Shown: positions 1 to 8,494 of the stretch, piece by piece
Position numbering within the stretch: the stretch's first letter is position 1
Layout of the letters: every line of letters starts with the position of its first letter
Position numbers and translations under genes: made by a program
The notes under the pieces: generated by a model
Told to the model about the DNA's origin: nothing
Databases searched by the model: none
The model's input: only the letters and a program-made list of their open reading frames with translations
Assembly: GCF_014672835.1 (NCBI RefSeq)
Contig: NZ_CP060244.1
Span: 1,963,001 to 2,027,000 of the forward strand
Direction of reading: 5' to 3'
Source of the DNA: Entomobacter blattae
GTDB lineage: Bacteria; Pseudomonadota; Alphaproteobacteria; Acetobacterales; Acetobacteraceae
Length of the DNA stretch: 64,000 bases

Positions 1-605
1 TGGCAAAATTGCCGCCGAGAAGCTGCAATAGCTACAGCATGGCGCGCTATGGAGTATTCCAGGGCGGTGAGCCAATCTTCATCTTTCCGATTTTGTAAAA
101 AAAAAGTATTTCTTTGTTTGACAGAATGGTTGTGCGCAATAATTTCCTGCCCATGAAAGGGGTTGTAGGATAATATTAATCGATCAAAAAACTGCCTTCT
201 CCCAGAAGCCCCCTCACTAAAAAGCTGGTCCATTTTTGGAGTAATCCATACTGCCGTAACATGTTGGGCCAGAAGCTGCCTGTTTTTTACAGGTTCTCCA
301 TTCAGCTGAAAAAGCCGCCCCCTGCCCAGATTGGCAATATGGTTTCCGGTAGAAACCGTAAAACTGTCGGAATCAACCTGGATTTTGGCATAAACCCCCC
401 ACCGACTGGCCCCTTTACGCAAGAGCATCTCTGGTGCTGCTTGTCTAAGACCTTTTCCTGGAGCCAGAAGTGAAATCGCCTCTAGAAAATTGGTTTTTCC
501 ACTTCCGTTGGCACCCGTTAGAATAATAATATGTTCAGAGGATGCCCATTTTAGACTGGTATAGTTTCTAAAATCACTAATAGTGAGCTGAAGCACTTTT
601 TGCAT
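1..605 (-). CDS. recF: DNA replication/repair protein RecF (N-terminal part, cut by window edge)
   Basis: RecF is an SMC-like ATPase that loads RecA at gapped DNA and usually follows dnaN. Reading the minus strand from an ATG at 605 gives about 201 residues without a stop. They begin MQKVLQLTISDFRNYTSL and contain the Walker A box GANGSGKT near residues 31-38. Later segments (GRRQFFDRL, then VKQRN) match the usual RecF pattern. The frame stays open across a run of nine T bases (minus strand) at about 108-116, so that run is not a frameshift. The Walker B and signature regions lie beyond base 1. The start is 42 bases downstream of the dnaN stop, consistent with co-transcription in the order dnaA-dnaN-recF. 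The identification is firm; only the C-terminus is missing. Confidence 0.93.
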   Translation of the reverse strand, partial: MQKVLQLTISDFRNYTSLKWASSEHIIILTGANGSGKTNFLEAISLLAPGKGLRQAAPEMLLRKGASRWGVYAKIQVDSDSFTVSTGNHIANLGRGRLFQLNGEPVKNRQLLAQHVTAVWITPKMDQLFSEGASGRRQFFDRLILSYNPFHGQEIIAHNHSVKQRNTFFLQNRKDEDWLTALEYSIARHAVAIAASRRQFC

Positions 606-647
606 AAAATGGCCATACTGCCCCTTACGGCCTTACACTATTATGCT

Positions 648-1772
648 TTATACCCGCATTGGCATTAAAACATAAAGAACGGAAGGGTTATGAATATCCT
701 TGATAAGGGCTGGTGAAGAGCTATCGGAAAAAGAAAATTCTACATCTTTTTCAACCTGATCAGTAATATCGTTTAAATAACGGGCTTGAAAGCCAATTTC
801 CATTTCTTCTGCCTCGTAGGAAATATATTCTTCATCAAGCTGCTCTTCGGCAGTACCTTGCTCTTGGCTGGTGGCAATAAGAGTCAGCAAACCTTTTTTT
901 AAAGAAAGCTTCACTGGGCATGACCGCTCTTGGCTAATGGCAGCAACCCTTGCAACCGATGAGGAAAAATCTTCTTTTCCCACACGAAGAATACGGTCGT
1001 TATTTTGGGGAATAACACGCTCATATTCTGGAAATGTACCATCAATGAGCTTAGACTTTAAGGTAACATGCCCAATAACAAACTCAATAAGATTATCAGA
1101 CAAGGCAACCTGAATGGTTTCTGGTGCCTCATCTAAAAGTTTATAGAGTTCGTAAACTGTTTTACGGGGAATGATAATTCCCGGAATTTCCTCTGCTCCT
1201 TCCGGTACTTCTGTTTCTATACGCGCAAGCCTATGGCCATCTGTTGCAACAGCCCTGAGCATTTTCCCCATATGGCCTTCGGAGACATGCAAATAAATCC
1301 CATTCAGATAATAGCGTGTCTCTTCGGTTGATATGGCAAACCGTGTATGTTCAATTAACCCCTGCAACACCTTGGAGGAAACTTTGAAACGATAGGAAAG
1401 TTCCTTATCGGCCATAACTGAAAAATTGCTCGCATCAAGTGTATTAATGCTGGTGGCAAACCGCCCGGAACGCAAGTGTAGCGGGTTATCGTCTCCAGGT
1501 TGTTCCAGCTCAATGTCCACCCCATCTCTAAGCTTTCTTACGATATCATATAAGATGGCAGCTGAAACGGTTGTGGCCCCTTCTTCTTGCACGAGGGCAT
1601 CAATGGTTTCAACAACCATTATTTCCGTGTCTGTGGCGGTCAACACGAGCGTATTTCCTTCAGCCTTAAGCAAAACATTGGCTAAAATGGGGATTGTATT
1701 TCGTTTCTCTGCAACACTTTGAATATGGGCAAGCGCTTTAAGAAGAGTTGTACGGTCAACCTTTAATTTCAT
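648..1772 (-). CDS. dnaN: DNA polymerase III beta subunit (sliding clamp)
   Basis: This is the ring-shaped processivity clamp that tethers DNA polymerase III to DNA. The product has 374 residues, normal for the family, in three clamp domains of about 120 residues each. The N-terminus MKLKVDRTTLLKALAHIQSV, the TNTLDASNF segment and the C-terminal ending YVLMPMRV are typical of DnaN; the C-terminal residues help form the peptide-binding pocket. The gene lies between dnaA (118 bases upstream) and recF (42 bases downstream) on the same strand. No fault is seen. Confidence 0.97.
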   Translation of the reverse strand: MKLKVDRTTLLKALAHIQSVAEKRNTIPILANVLLKAEGNTLVLTATDTEIMVVETIDALVQEEGATTVSAAILYDIVRKLRDGVDIELEQPGDDNPLHLRSGRFATSINTLDASNFSVMADKELSYRFKVSSKVLQGLIEHTRFAISTEETRYYLNGIYLHVSEGHMGKMLRAVATDGHRLARIETEVPEGAEEIPGIIIPRKTVYELYKLLDEAPETIQVALSDNLIEFVIGHVTLKSKLIDGTFPEYERVIPQNNDRILRVGKEDFSSSVARVAAISQERSCPVKLSLKKGLLTLIATSQEQGTAEEQLDEEYISYEAEEMEIGFQARYLNDITDQVEKDVEFSFSDSSSPALIKDIHNPSVLYVLMPMRV

Positions 1773-1890
1773 ATCACCACAACGTCCTAACTGGGAAAAC
1801 TCGTCAATTATTTTAGACTATAAAAGGATTATAAAAAGCATAAATGAAGAATTCTGCTCGCTTATATAACACTCCCTTCAGGCTGATCAT

Positions 1891-3381
1891 TTAACTCTCT
1901 AGCATACGGCGTAGCAATTCGACATCTTCTGCAAAAGAAGTATCACGCTCCATCAGTTCTGCAACACGGCTTACGGCATGCATGACGGTGGTATGATCTC
2001 GGTTACCAAACTTTCTTCCAATTTCTGGTAACGACCGGCTGGTAAGTTGCTTGGACAAATACATGGCCACTTGCCTAGGCCGTGCTACTGCCCTCGCGCG
2101 CCTGGCAGATGACATATCTGTTAAGCGAATATTCCAGTGTTCGGCAACCTTCTTTTGTATTTCTTCTATCGTCACCCTACGATCATGCGCTTTAAGCATA
2201 TCGTGGAGCACTTCGTGGGTTGCATCTAGGGTAATGGGACGGTTAAACAAATTAGCATGGGCAACCAGACGGTTAAGAGCTCCTTCCAGTTCCCGAATAT
2301 TTGACGTAATCTTATGGGCCAAAAATTCCATGACCTTCGCAGGGACCTCTACACCTGAAGCTTGGGCCTTGGCCTCTAGAATCGAGATGCGCAGTTCAAA
2401 GGTTGTGGCATGAATATCGGCAACCATGCCACACCCCAATCGTGTCCGCAAACGATCTTCTAACCCTGAGAGGTCAGAAGGGGATTTGTCAGCAGAGATG
2501 ACAATCTGCCGTCCAGCATCAACTAGAGCATTGAAAGTGTGGAAAAATTCTTCCTGAGTATTATCTTTGCCTATCAGGAACTGCAAATCATCAATCATGA
2601 GAACATCAACAGAACGAAGATGTTCCTTAAACTCCATGGTAGATTGTGAGCGAATAGCAGCAATAAAGCGGTACATGAATTTTTCAGCAGACATATAAGC
2701 GACTGAAACTTTTCCACCCTTTAAAAGCTCTGCTCCAATGGCATGCATAAGGTGGGTTTTCCCTAAACCAACCCCCCCATAGAGAAACAAGGGGTTAAAC
2801 CCTGGGCTTACCGGTTTTTCGGCAACCCGCCTGGCACAGGCATAGGCAAATTCATTGGGTTTTCCAACAACGAATTTGTCAAAAGTAAAACGTAGATCTA
2901 AAGGCGCTGCCAGATCAGAACGGAACTCCGACCCTTGGCGCTCTTCCTTTTCTTCCTCTTCAATAACCGCAGCTTGACCTTGGGCAGTAGTGAAACCCTG
3001 ATTTGAAAAGCCTGAGTCCTGGTCACGAGCCTCTTGGCGATGCACGCTTGCAGAATCACTCTCTTGGAGAGTCTGACCGAGGTTATTAGCGTTTAAAACT
3101 TGCGAGGATACCGAAGCCACCTGAAGTTCTATACGGGAAATATGGGGGCATTCAACCTGCCATAAAGCGGTAAGCTTGTCGCCATACTGGGCTTTAACCC
3201 AGTCTCGTAAAAAACGGGTAGGAAGAAACAGGGTAATCTCTTCATCCTCAGAAAAGCCAAGCCGTATCGGCTTTAACCACGTACGGTATTCAACTTCGCC
3301 CAGTTCTTTTTGCAGCCGACTACAAATTCTTTCCCAATGCATTTCAAGGATAGGAATCATAGAGCCTGTTTCGTCGTCCAT
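1891..3381 (-). CDS. dnaA: Chromosomal replication initiator protein DnaA
   Basis: DnaA binds DnaA boxes and melts the replication origin. From the ATG at 3381 the protein has 496 residues: an N-terminal DnaB-interaction domain (WERICSRLQKELGEVEYRTWL), a variable acidic linker, the AAA+ domain with Walker A GGVGLGKTHL and Walker B MIDDLQFL, and the C-terminal DNA-binding domain with the signature near GNRDHTTVMHAV. The frame is open upstream to a TTG at 3489 (532 residues). The ATG at 3381 is preferred because the first 36 residues of the longer version look non-coding and a GGGGAA stretch lies about 10 bases before the ATG. It is followed by dnaN and recF. The identity is certain; the start is likely. 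Confidence 0.95.
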   Translation of the reverse strand: MDDETGSMIPILEMHWERICSRLQKELGEVEYRTWLKPIRLGFSEDEEITLFLPTRFLRDWVKAQYGDKLTALWQVECPHISRIELQVASVSSQVLNANNLGQTLQESDSASVHRQEARDQDSGFSNQGFTTAQGQAAVIEEEEKEERQGSEFRSDLAAPLDLRFTFDKFVVGKPNEFAYACARRVAEKPVSPGFNPLFLYGGVGLGKTHLMHAIGAELLKGGKVSVAYMSAEKFMYRFIAAIRSQSTMEFKEHLRSVDVLMIDDLQFLIGKDNTQEEFFHTFNALVDAGRQIVISADKSPSDLSGLEDRLRTRLGCGMVADIHATTFELRISILEAKAQASGVEVPAKVMEFLAHKITSNIRELEGALNRLVAHANLFNRPITLDATHEVLHDMLKAHDRRVTIEEIQKKVAEHWNIRLTDMSSARRARAVARPRQVAMYLSKQLTSRSLPEIGRKFGNRDHTTVMHAVSRVAELMERDTSFAEDVELLRRMLES

Positions 3382-3923
3382 TACATGATTCCCCGCTGAT
3401 ATAACGGTTGATTTAGAGTTGGATTCGTTTTTGCAGTCATAAGTCGTTTGCTGCCCCTGCTTTACACCATGCCTCAACCAATTACACAATACGATAGGTT
3501 GTTAAAAATCTCAAACCAGTAAAGTTATTACTATGTTCTTGAGCCGCGGCTTTACCAAAATTCAGAAAGACAGCAACAAGAAAGCCAATAACTCCTTAAT
3601 GGCTTATACATTACACTATTTAAGATTTCTTCAAAGATAGGATTACCTTTATAAAAAGGCAATGAGATTTTTCTCCAATTATTTTTACGTCAAACAATAC
3701 AAGTTTTTATATTGCCATCATGGAGAGTGCCAGAATCATGAGAGTTTTGCAAAAAAATGCCAAGGCATTTAAAAAACGCTCCACACCTCTAATACTGAAC
3801 TTGTTCTTAATTAACCTAAGGTGTGCCTAGAATTCTAATGTTTCAGGATATAAGAGAGCAAGACAACACAAGAACAGGCACTAATTAAGTACCTATTCTT
3901 TCATCACCTGCTTCAAAACTCTA
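3382..3923. other. Intergenic region between rpsT and dnaA, no gene seen
   Basis: About 540 AT-rich bases upstream of dnaA. In many alphaproteobacteria the origin lies near dnaA or elsewhere, so this stretch was read for DnaA boxes. No exact TTATNCACA match was found on either strand; the nearest is TTATACATT near 3603. It probably holds the dnaA promoter, but no convincing -35/-10 pair could be chosen. No gene and no clear terminator for rpsT were seen. Confidence 0.5.
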
Positions 3924-4193
3924 TTAGACGGTAACTAAATTTTTAATCCGCCCTGAGAGACGAGACAGCTTACGAGCAATGGTATTTTTGTGCACAACCC
4001 CTTTTGAAGCTGCACGTTGCATTTCTGGTTGAGCAATCTTTAAAGCTGTTAGAGCTTCTTCTTTATTACCAGAGGCAATAGCATGCTCTACCTTTTTGAT
4101 AAAGGTCCGCATACGAGATTTACGAGCGGTATTACGGGCTGTTCTCCGTTCCGTCTGACGGATGCGCTTACGCGCTGATGCGATATTCGCCAT
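3924..4193 (-). CDS. rpsT: 30S ribosomal protein S20
   Basis: S20 binds 16S rRNA early in assembly of the small subunit. The 89-residue, strongly basic product starts [21 protein letters not shown] and carries the helical pattern of S20, with [20 protein letters not shown] at the C-terminus. Length and charge are normal. It lies upstream of dnaA on the same strand, an order common in alphaproteobacteria, with 542 bases between them, so separate promoters are likely. Confidence 0.97.
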   Translation of the reverse strand: MANIASARKRIRQTERRTARNTARKSRMRTFIKKVEHAIASGNKEEALTALKIAQPEMQRAASKGVVHKNTIARKLSRLSGRIKNLVTV

Positions 4194-4534
4194 GTTTTTC
4201 TATTCTGCCGTTCCTAGAAGCTAAAAAAAGTCTTAAACTTGAGCGCGATTGGAATAAACCCAGATGCGCAGTTGAATTTGATCATTCTCTTACTTTACTT
4301 CTACAAGTCTCGTCAAGAAGTGAATAGAGATTTTACTATATTTTTATAGTATTTGGAGAAAGGATTTTCTCTTTTCAGGCTTAATTTAAGAATAAGGGGA
4401 AGATTTTCGTCTAGCTGGTCAAAACAGCACAAAAGGATTTTGAGTTTTATGAAAATTTTGCAATCCGACCATAAGGTCGTCTTGAGCAGCTTTTAAAGAG
4501 CTATATTTAAAGGACTATACCTTTACTTAAAGGG
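4194..4534. other. Intergenic region between mutM and rpsT, no gene; small paired repeats
   Basis: About 340 bases without a supported gene; it should contain the rpsT promoter. At its mutM end are two near-identical 16-base units, 4509-4524 and 4529-4544. Each has arms AAAGG and CCTTT around a CTATA core, and the second overlaps the mutM stop. They could form small hairpins behind mutM, but no strong U-run follows, so terminator function is uncertain. Confidence 0.4.
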
Positions 4535-5362
4535 CTATACCTTTTGGCAATTCCTACAATAAAAGGTCGAGCGTCCTGCAAGAAAACGGCTTTCAATGAC
4601 GGTTCCGCAGTGTTTACAAAGGGCATCTTTACAGCCATAAACTTTCCATTCTTTTTGGAAATACCCCATTGAGCCATCAGCTTTCACATAATCCCTCAGA
4701 CTTGACCCCCCAGCCTCAATGGCCTGTGCAAGAACAGCCTGCAGGGCGGCCTTAAGTTTTTTAACCTCGTAACTCTTTAAGGAGCTTGCTGCCTTAAAAG
4801 GGGAAATCTTTGCTACAAACAAGGCTTCATTCACATAGATATTTCCAAGGCCTGCTACCACCCTCTGGTCTAATAAAACAGACTTGATCGCAGCCTTATG
4901 ACGGCTTAGTTTCTGGTGAAAATACTCAACCGTAAAGGTTGGATCAAAAGGCTCCTTTCCGAGATGTCTTAACAATGGATGGTCACCCTCCAACCCAGTT
5001 TTTGCCAAATCCACTATTCCAAAACGCCTCGGATCAATAAGAGAGAAATGTATCCCCTCCTTTGTCTCAAAACTTAAATGTTCATGGGGGGTTATGATAT
5101 CCAACGGCCGAGATTTTAAGAGAACTCGGCCCGACATCCCTAAATGGAGCAGCAATGTCCACGAGTGAGATAAGTTCATGCAGATATATTTTGCCCTGCG
5201 CGTGAAACCCAGTATACTGCTCCCTTCTAGGCATTCTTTTAAATTGGCCGGAAAAGGCTTACGCAAGTCGGCCCGCCGAACTGTAACAGATTGGATACAA
5301 TGCCCACTCAGGCTTTGGGCCATTCCCCGCATAATGGTTTCAACTTCCGGCAATTCTGGCAT
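4535..5362 (-). CDS. mutM: Formamidopyrimidine-DNA glycosylase (MutM/Fpg)
   Basis: This bifunctional glycosylase/AP lyase removes 8-oxoguanine and ring-opened purines from DNA. The 275-residue protein begins MPELPEVETIMRGM; Pro2 and Glu3 are the catalytic residues of the family after Met removal. The helix-two-turn-helix region (LLDQRVVAGLGNIYVNEALF) is present, and the C-terminus has a four-cysteine zinc finger, with CKHC and later CRNC. Length is normal. It is divergent from ubiE, with 51 bases between the start codons, so the two share a short promoter region. Confidence 0.97.
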   Translation of the reverse strand: MPELPEVETIMRGMAQSLSGHCIQSVTVRRADLRKPFPANLKECLEGSSILGFTRRAKYICMNLSHSWTLLLHLGMSGRVLLKSRPLDIITPHEHLSFETKEGIHFSLIDPRRFGIVDLAKTGLEGDHPLLRHLGKEPFDPTFTVEYFHQKLSRHKAAIKSVLLDQRVVAGLGNIYVNEALFVAKISPFKAASSLKSYEVKKLKAALQAVLAQAIEAGGSSLRDYVKADGSMGYFQKEWKVYGCKDALCKHCGTVIESRFLAGRSTFYCRNCQKV

Positions 5363-5413
5363 AATAGTTTCTCACCACTCTTTAATATTATTATTACAAG
5401 GCTACCCTATATC

Positions 5414-6193
5414 ATGAACTCCCTTCCTCACGACAGCGCAATTTCTGGACAAGCTCCTGAAAATACAACAGATTTTGGCTATAAGAATGTTCCTGTTAAA
5501 GAAAAAGAGCAGTTAGTACGGGCGGTTTTTGATAGTGTAGCCCCAAAATATGATATTATGAATGACCTTATGTCTTTGGGAATCCATAGAGTCTGGAAGA
5601 AAATATTCATCACTGACCTTCGCCCTTCACCCTCTGCCACGCTTTTGGATCTTGCAGGAGGAACAGGGGATATTTCGTTTGGTTGGCTTGGAAAAGGTGG
5701 CGGTAATGCCATTCTCAGTGATATCAATTTTTCCATGCTCTCTGTAGGGCGCGAGCGCGCATTGGAGCGGGCCTTGGTTTCCCGCCTTGAGTTTGCAGTT
5801 ATTGATGCTGAAAATATTGCCCTTCCAAACGGAAGTGTGGAGCGGGTCAGTATGGCTTTTGGGCTCAGAAACTGCACCAACAAGCTGGCGGTCTTAAAGG
5901 AAGCTTATAGAGTCTTAAAACCAGGTGGGCGGTTTTTATGCCTTGAATTTTCAAAAGTGGCCATCCCCCCCCTCTCTCCTCTTTATGATATATGGTCTTT
6001 TAAAGTTCTTCCTGAAATGGGCGCTCTTATTGCCAAAGATAGGGAGAGTTATCAATATTTGGCAGAGAGTATCCGTATGTTTCCTAATCAGCAAACCCTA
6101 GCTGATATGTTCGAGGAAGCGGGCTTTGAAAAAGTGAGTTACCAAAACCTTTCTGGTGGAATAGCAGCCATTCATTCCGGCTGGAAACTCTAG
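5414..6193 (+). CDS. ubiE: Ubiquinone/menaquinone biosynthesis C-methyltransferase UbiE
   Basis: UbiE uses S-adenosylmethionine to C-methylate the quinone ring during ubiquinone synthesis. From the ATG at 5414 the protein has 259 residues. The family region FDSVAPKYDIMNDLMSLGIHR is followed by the SAM-binding motif LDLAGGTGD, the segment MAFGLRNC and the late motif RFLCLEFSK. An in-frame upstream ATG (5291) would run into the divergent mutM gene and adds residues unlike the family, so it was rejected. UbiE is followed by coaBC after 120 bases; the ubiB gene often found between them is not there. Confidence 0.95.
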   Translation: MNSLPHDSAISGQAPENTTDFGYKNVPVKEKEQLVRAVFDSVAPKYDIMNDLMSLGIHRVWKKIFITDLRPSPSATLLDLAGGTGDISFGWLGKGGGNAILSDINFSMLSVGRERALERALVSRLEFAVIDAENIALPNGSVERVSMAFGLRNCTNKLAVLKEAYRVLKPGGRFLCLEFSKVAIPPLSPLYDIWSFKVLPEMGALIAKDRESYQYLAESIRMFPNQQTLADMFEEAGFEKVSYQNLSGGIAAIHSGWKL

Positions 6194-6313
6194 CTATTCT
6201 GGATCAATAGGTTGGCTTGACCTTCTATCATCATGAAATTTTCGCTCACCAAGATTGACCTTATCTTTTTAAACGACACCCCTGCTTAAACAATACCCCT
6301 ACGAAGGATATAT

Positions 6314-7594
6314 ATGTCTGAAGCTTCCCTGACACCTTCATCCAAAAAAGTTCTTATGATTATTACGGGTGGCATTGCTGCCTATAAAACCATTGAGCTT
6401 ACAAGAGCTTTAGTACGAGAAGGTTTGCAGGTCCGTTGTGTTCTGACCGCAGAGGCGGCCCATTTTGTTACACCACTAACCCTTCAGTCCCTTACGGGTG
6501 AAAAAGTCTATACCGACCTTTTCTCTTTAACTGATGAACAGGAAATGGGCCATATCGCCCTTTCCCGATGGGCTGACATTATTGTTGTCTGCCCTGCAAC
6601 AGCCCATATCATGGCAAGAGCTGCTCATGGGCTGGCCGATGATCTGGCCTCAACCTTATTATTGGTTCACTTAAAAAGAACCCCCGTCATTCTTGCCCCT
6701 GCGATGAATGTTGCCATGTGGCACAACCCTTCCACTCAACGTAACCTCTTAACCCTTCAGCAAGACGGCTATCATATTATCGAGCCTGAAGAAGGAGAAA
6801 TGGCGTGCCATGAATATGGCGTTGGCCGCCTTGCTTCCCTGGAGAGGATTCACAACGCTATTCGTTCAACCCTTCAGCAAGAAGAGGGGGATATATTGAA
6901 CGAAACACTGCTTCGTTCCCTTCCCGCCCCTCTTAGAATTCTGATTACAGCGGGCCCCACACATGAGCCCATAGATCCCATTCGTTTTATCAGTAACCAT
7001 TCTTCAGGCCAGCAAGGCTATACCTTAGCCAAGGCTTTTCATGATTTGGGACAACAGGTTATTCTGGTGAGTGGTCCAACGGCTCTTCATCCGCCACCTC
7101 AGGTGGAGGTTATTGATGTTGAGACGGCATTAGAAATGCACGAAGCCTGCATGGAGGTTTTACCAGTTGACATTGCCATTATGGCAGCGGCTGTCTCGGA
7201 TTGGCGTGTACAATTTGTGCCTGATCAGAAGATGAAAAAATCTCAGCACCAAGGCCCCTTACAGCTCACGCTTATTCAAAACCCCGATATTCTGGCAGAG
7301 ATTGCTCAACATTCTCAGTATCGCCCAAAACTGGTTATAGGATTTGCAGCGGAAACTGAGAATATCGAAGACAATGCCTTGCAGAAACTCAAAAAGAAGA
7401 AATGTGATTGGATCATTGCCAACGATGTTTCCGCGTCTACAGGCATTATGGGGGGAGAGGAAAACCAACTCCAAGTTTTTACCACACACTCTAAAGAGGG
7501 ATGGTCACAAAAAAAATGGCCTCGTATGAAAAAGCAACTTCTAGCCTCTTACTTAGCGCAATCAATCCTTGAATATTATAACAACCTTTTATAA
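6314..7594 (+). CDS. coaBC: Bifunctional phosphopantothenoylcysteine decarboxylase / phosphopantothenate-cysteine ligase
   Basis: This enzyme makes two steps of coenzyme A synthesis: CTP-dependent ligation of cysteine to phosphopantothenate (CoaB), then decarboxylation by a flavin domain (CoaC). The 426 residues fit the family. The N-terminal flavoprotein half starts KKVLMIITGGIAAYKTIE and contains the PAMNVAMW substrate loop (about residues 133-140) and the active-site-lid region ACHEYGVGRLAS. The C-terminal ligase half has ITAGPTHEPIDPIRFISNHSSG and later IANDVS. The ribosome site AAGGA lies just before the ATG. It is upstream of dut, the usual alphaproteobacterial order. Confidence 0.96.
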   Translation: MSEASLTPSSKKVLMIITGGIAAYKTIELTRALVREGLQVRCVLTAEAAHFVTPLTLQSLTGEKVYTDLFSLTDEQEMGHIALSRWADIIVVCPATAHIMARAAHGLADDLASTLLLVHLKRTPVILAPAMNVAMWHNPSTQRNLLTLQQDGYHIIEPEEGEMACHEYGVGRLASLERIHNAIRSTLQQEEGDILNETLLRSLPAPLRILITAGPTHEPIDPIRFISNHSSGQQGYTLAKAFHDLGQQVILVSGPTALHPPPQVEVIDVETALEMHEACMEVLPVDIAIMAAAVSDWRVQFVPDQKMKKSQHQGPLQLTLIQNPDILAEIAQHSQYRPKLVIGFAAETENIEDNALQKLKKKKCDWIIANDVSASTGIMGGEENQLQVFTTHSKEGWSQKKWPRMKKQLLASYLAQSILEYYNNLL

Positions 7595-7875
7595 AAATGA
7601 GCATAAGAGACTTTAGGAATACAAAGTCATTTTGAATACAGAGTCAATAAAGCAGCCATGCTGATTTTTTCACGGTTATAGGCCCAATTTCAGGAGATAA
7701 TAGGTTTAAATCTTTATGCTTTGTCCCGAACTGTCACCGGCATAAGCTATCACTGGCAAAGGAATAACAAGTAGCCTTTAATAGGTTTTTCCATCATGGA
7801 GCAGAACAGGATGACTGCCTATCTTCTTCATGCAGAGCCCCCAATAAGGCATTTATTTCATCATAAGGACCCTCT

Positions 7876-8328
7876 ATGAGCACGGATATTAAGGTAAAAG
7901 TCTTTCAAATGGCGCATGCTAGAGACTTGCCACTCCCTCAATATGAAACCTCCGGCGCCGCAGGCTTTGACTTCCCAGCCGCCATTGAGGATGAGCTGGT
8001 GATCCTGCCTTTTGGGCGGGCCCTTATTCCAACAGGCCTTCAAATAGCCTTACCAGAAGGCTATGAGCTCCAAATTAGGCCCCGTTCAGGCTTAGCCCTA
8101 AAAAATGGTATAACATTACCTAATTCGCCTGGAACGATCGATGAGGACTACCGTGGTGAAATTAAGGTTATTCTTATGAATTGCAGTGATGATCCTTTTA
8201 TTATAACACGGGGAATGCGCATTGCCCAAGGCGTTCTTGCCCCCGTTGTAAGGCTTTCATGGGAAAAGGTAGAGGGATTGGAAGAAACCGTCCGCTCAGA
8301 AAAAGGCTTTGGCAGCACAGGCCATTAA
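7876..8328 (+). CDS. dut: Deoxyuridine 5'-triphosphate nucleotidohydrolase (dUTPase)
   Basis: dUTPase cleaves dUTP to dUMP and pyrophosphate, keeping uracil out of DNA and feeding dTMP synthesis. The 150-residue protein has the five motifs of the trimeric family: SGAAGFDFPA (1), RPRSGLALK (2), GTIDEDYRGEIKVIL (3, with the catalytic Asp region), RIAQGVLAP (4) and the C-terminal arm KGFGSTGH (5). Length is normal. An AAGGA ribosome site lies about 8 bases before the ATG. The upstream 281 bases hold no convincing gene. Confidence 0.97.
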   Translation: MSTDIKVKVFQMAHARDLPLPQYETSGAAGFDFPAAIEDELVILPFGRALIPTGLQIALPEGYELQIRPRSGLALKNGITLPNSPGTIDEDYRGEIKVILMNCSDDPFIITRGMRIAQGVLAPVVRLSWEKVEGLEETVRSEKGFGSTGH

Positions 8329-8494
8329 ACAAGATTTTTCGGGGATATTCCTGTTTGCATGACCCGATGAGAAGAAATAATAAAAACAAAAAATATCTTT
8401 TTTCTTTAAAAAATGGTTTTTACACTTTTGCCAGAATAAAAAAAATACTACTCATGAAGGAATTCTGAAACTCTAGCCAAGCAGAGCCGGCTTT

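Noticed and set aside
3382-3489. 36-residue N-terminal extension of DnaA from a TTG
   Set aside because: Residues are unlike DnaA; the ATG at 3381 has a plausible ribosome site and gives a normal N-terminal domain.
7796-7879. 27-codon ORF whose TGA overlaps the dut ATG
   Set aside because: The coupling is tempting, but it has no good ribosome site, while dut has its own strong AAGGA site; no protein-like features.
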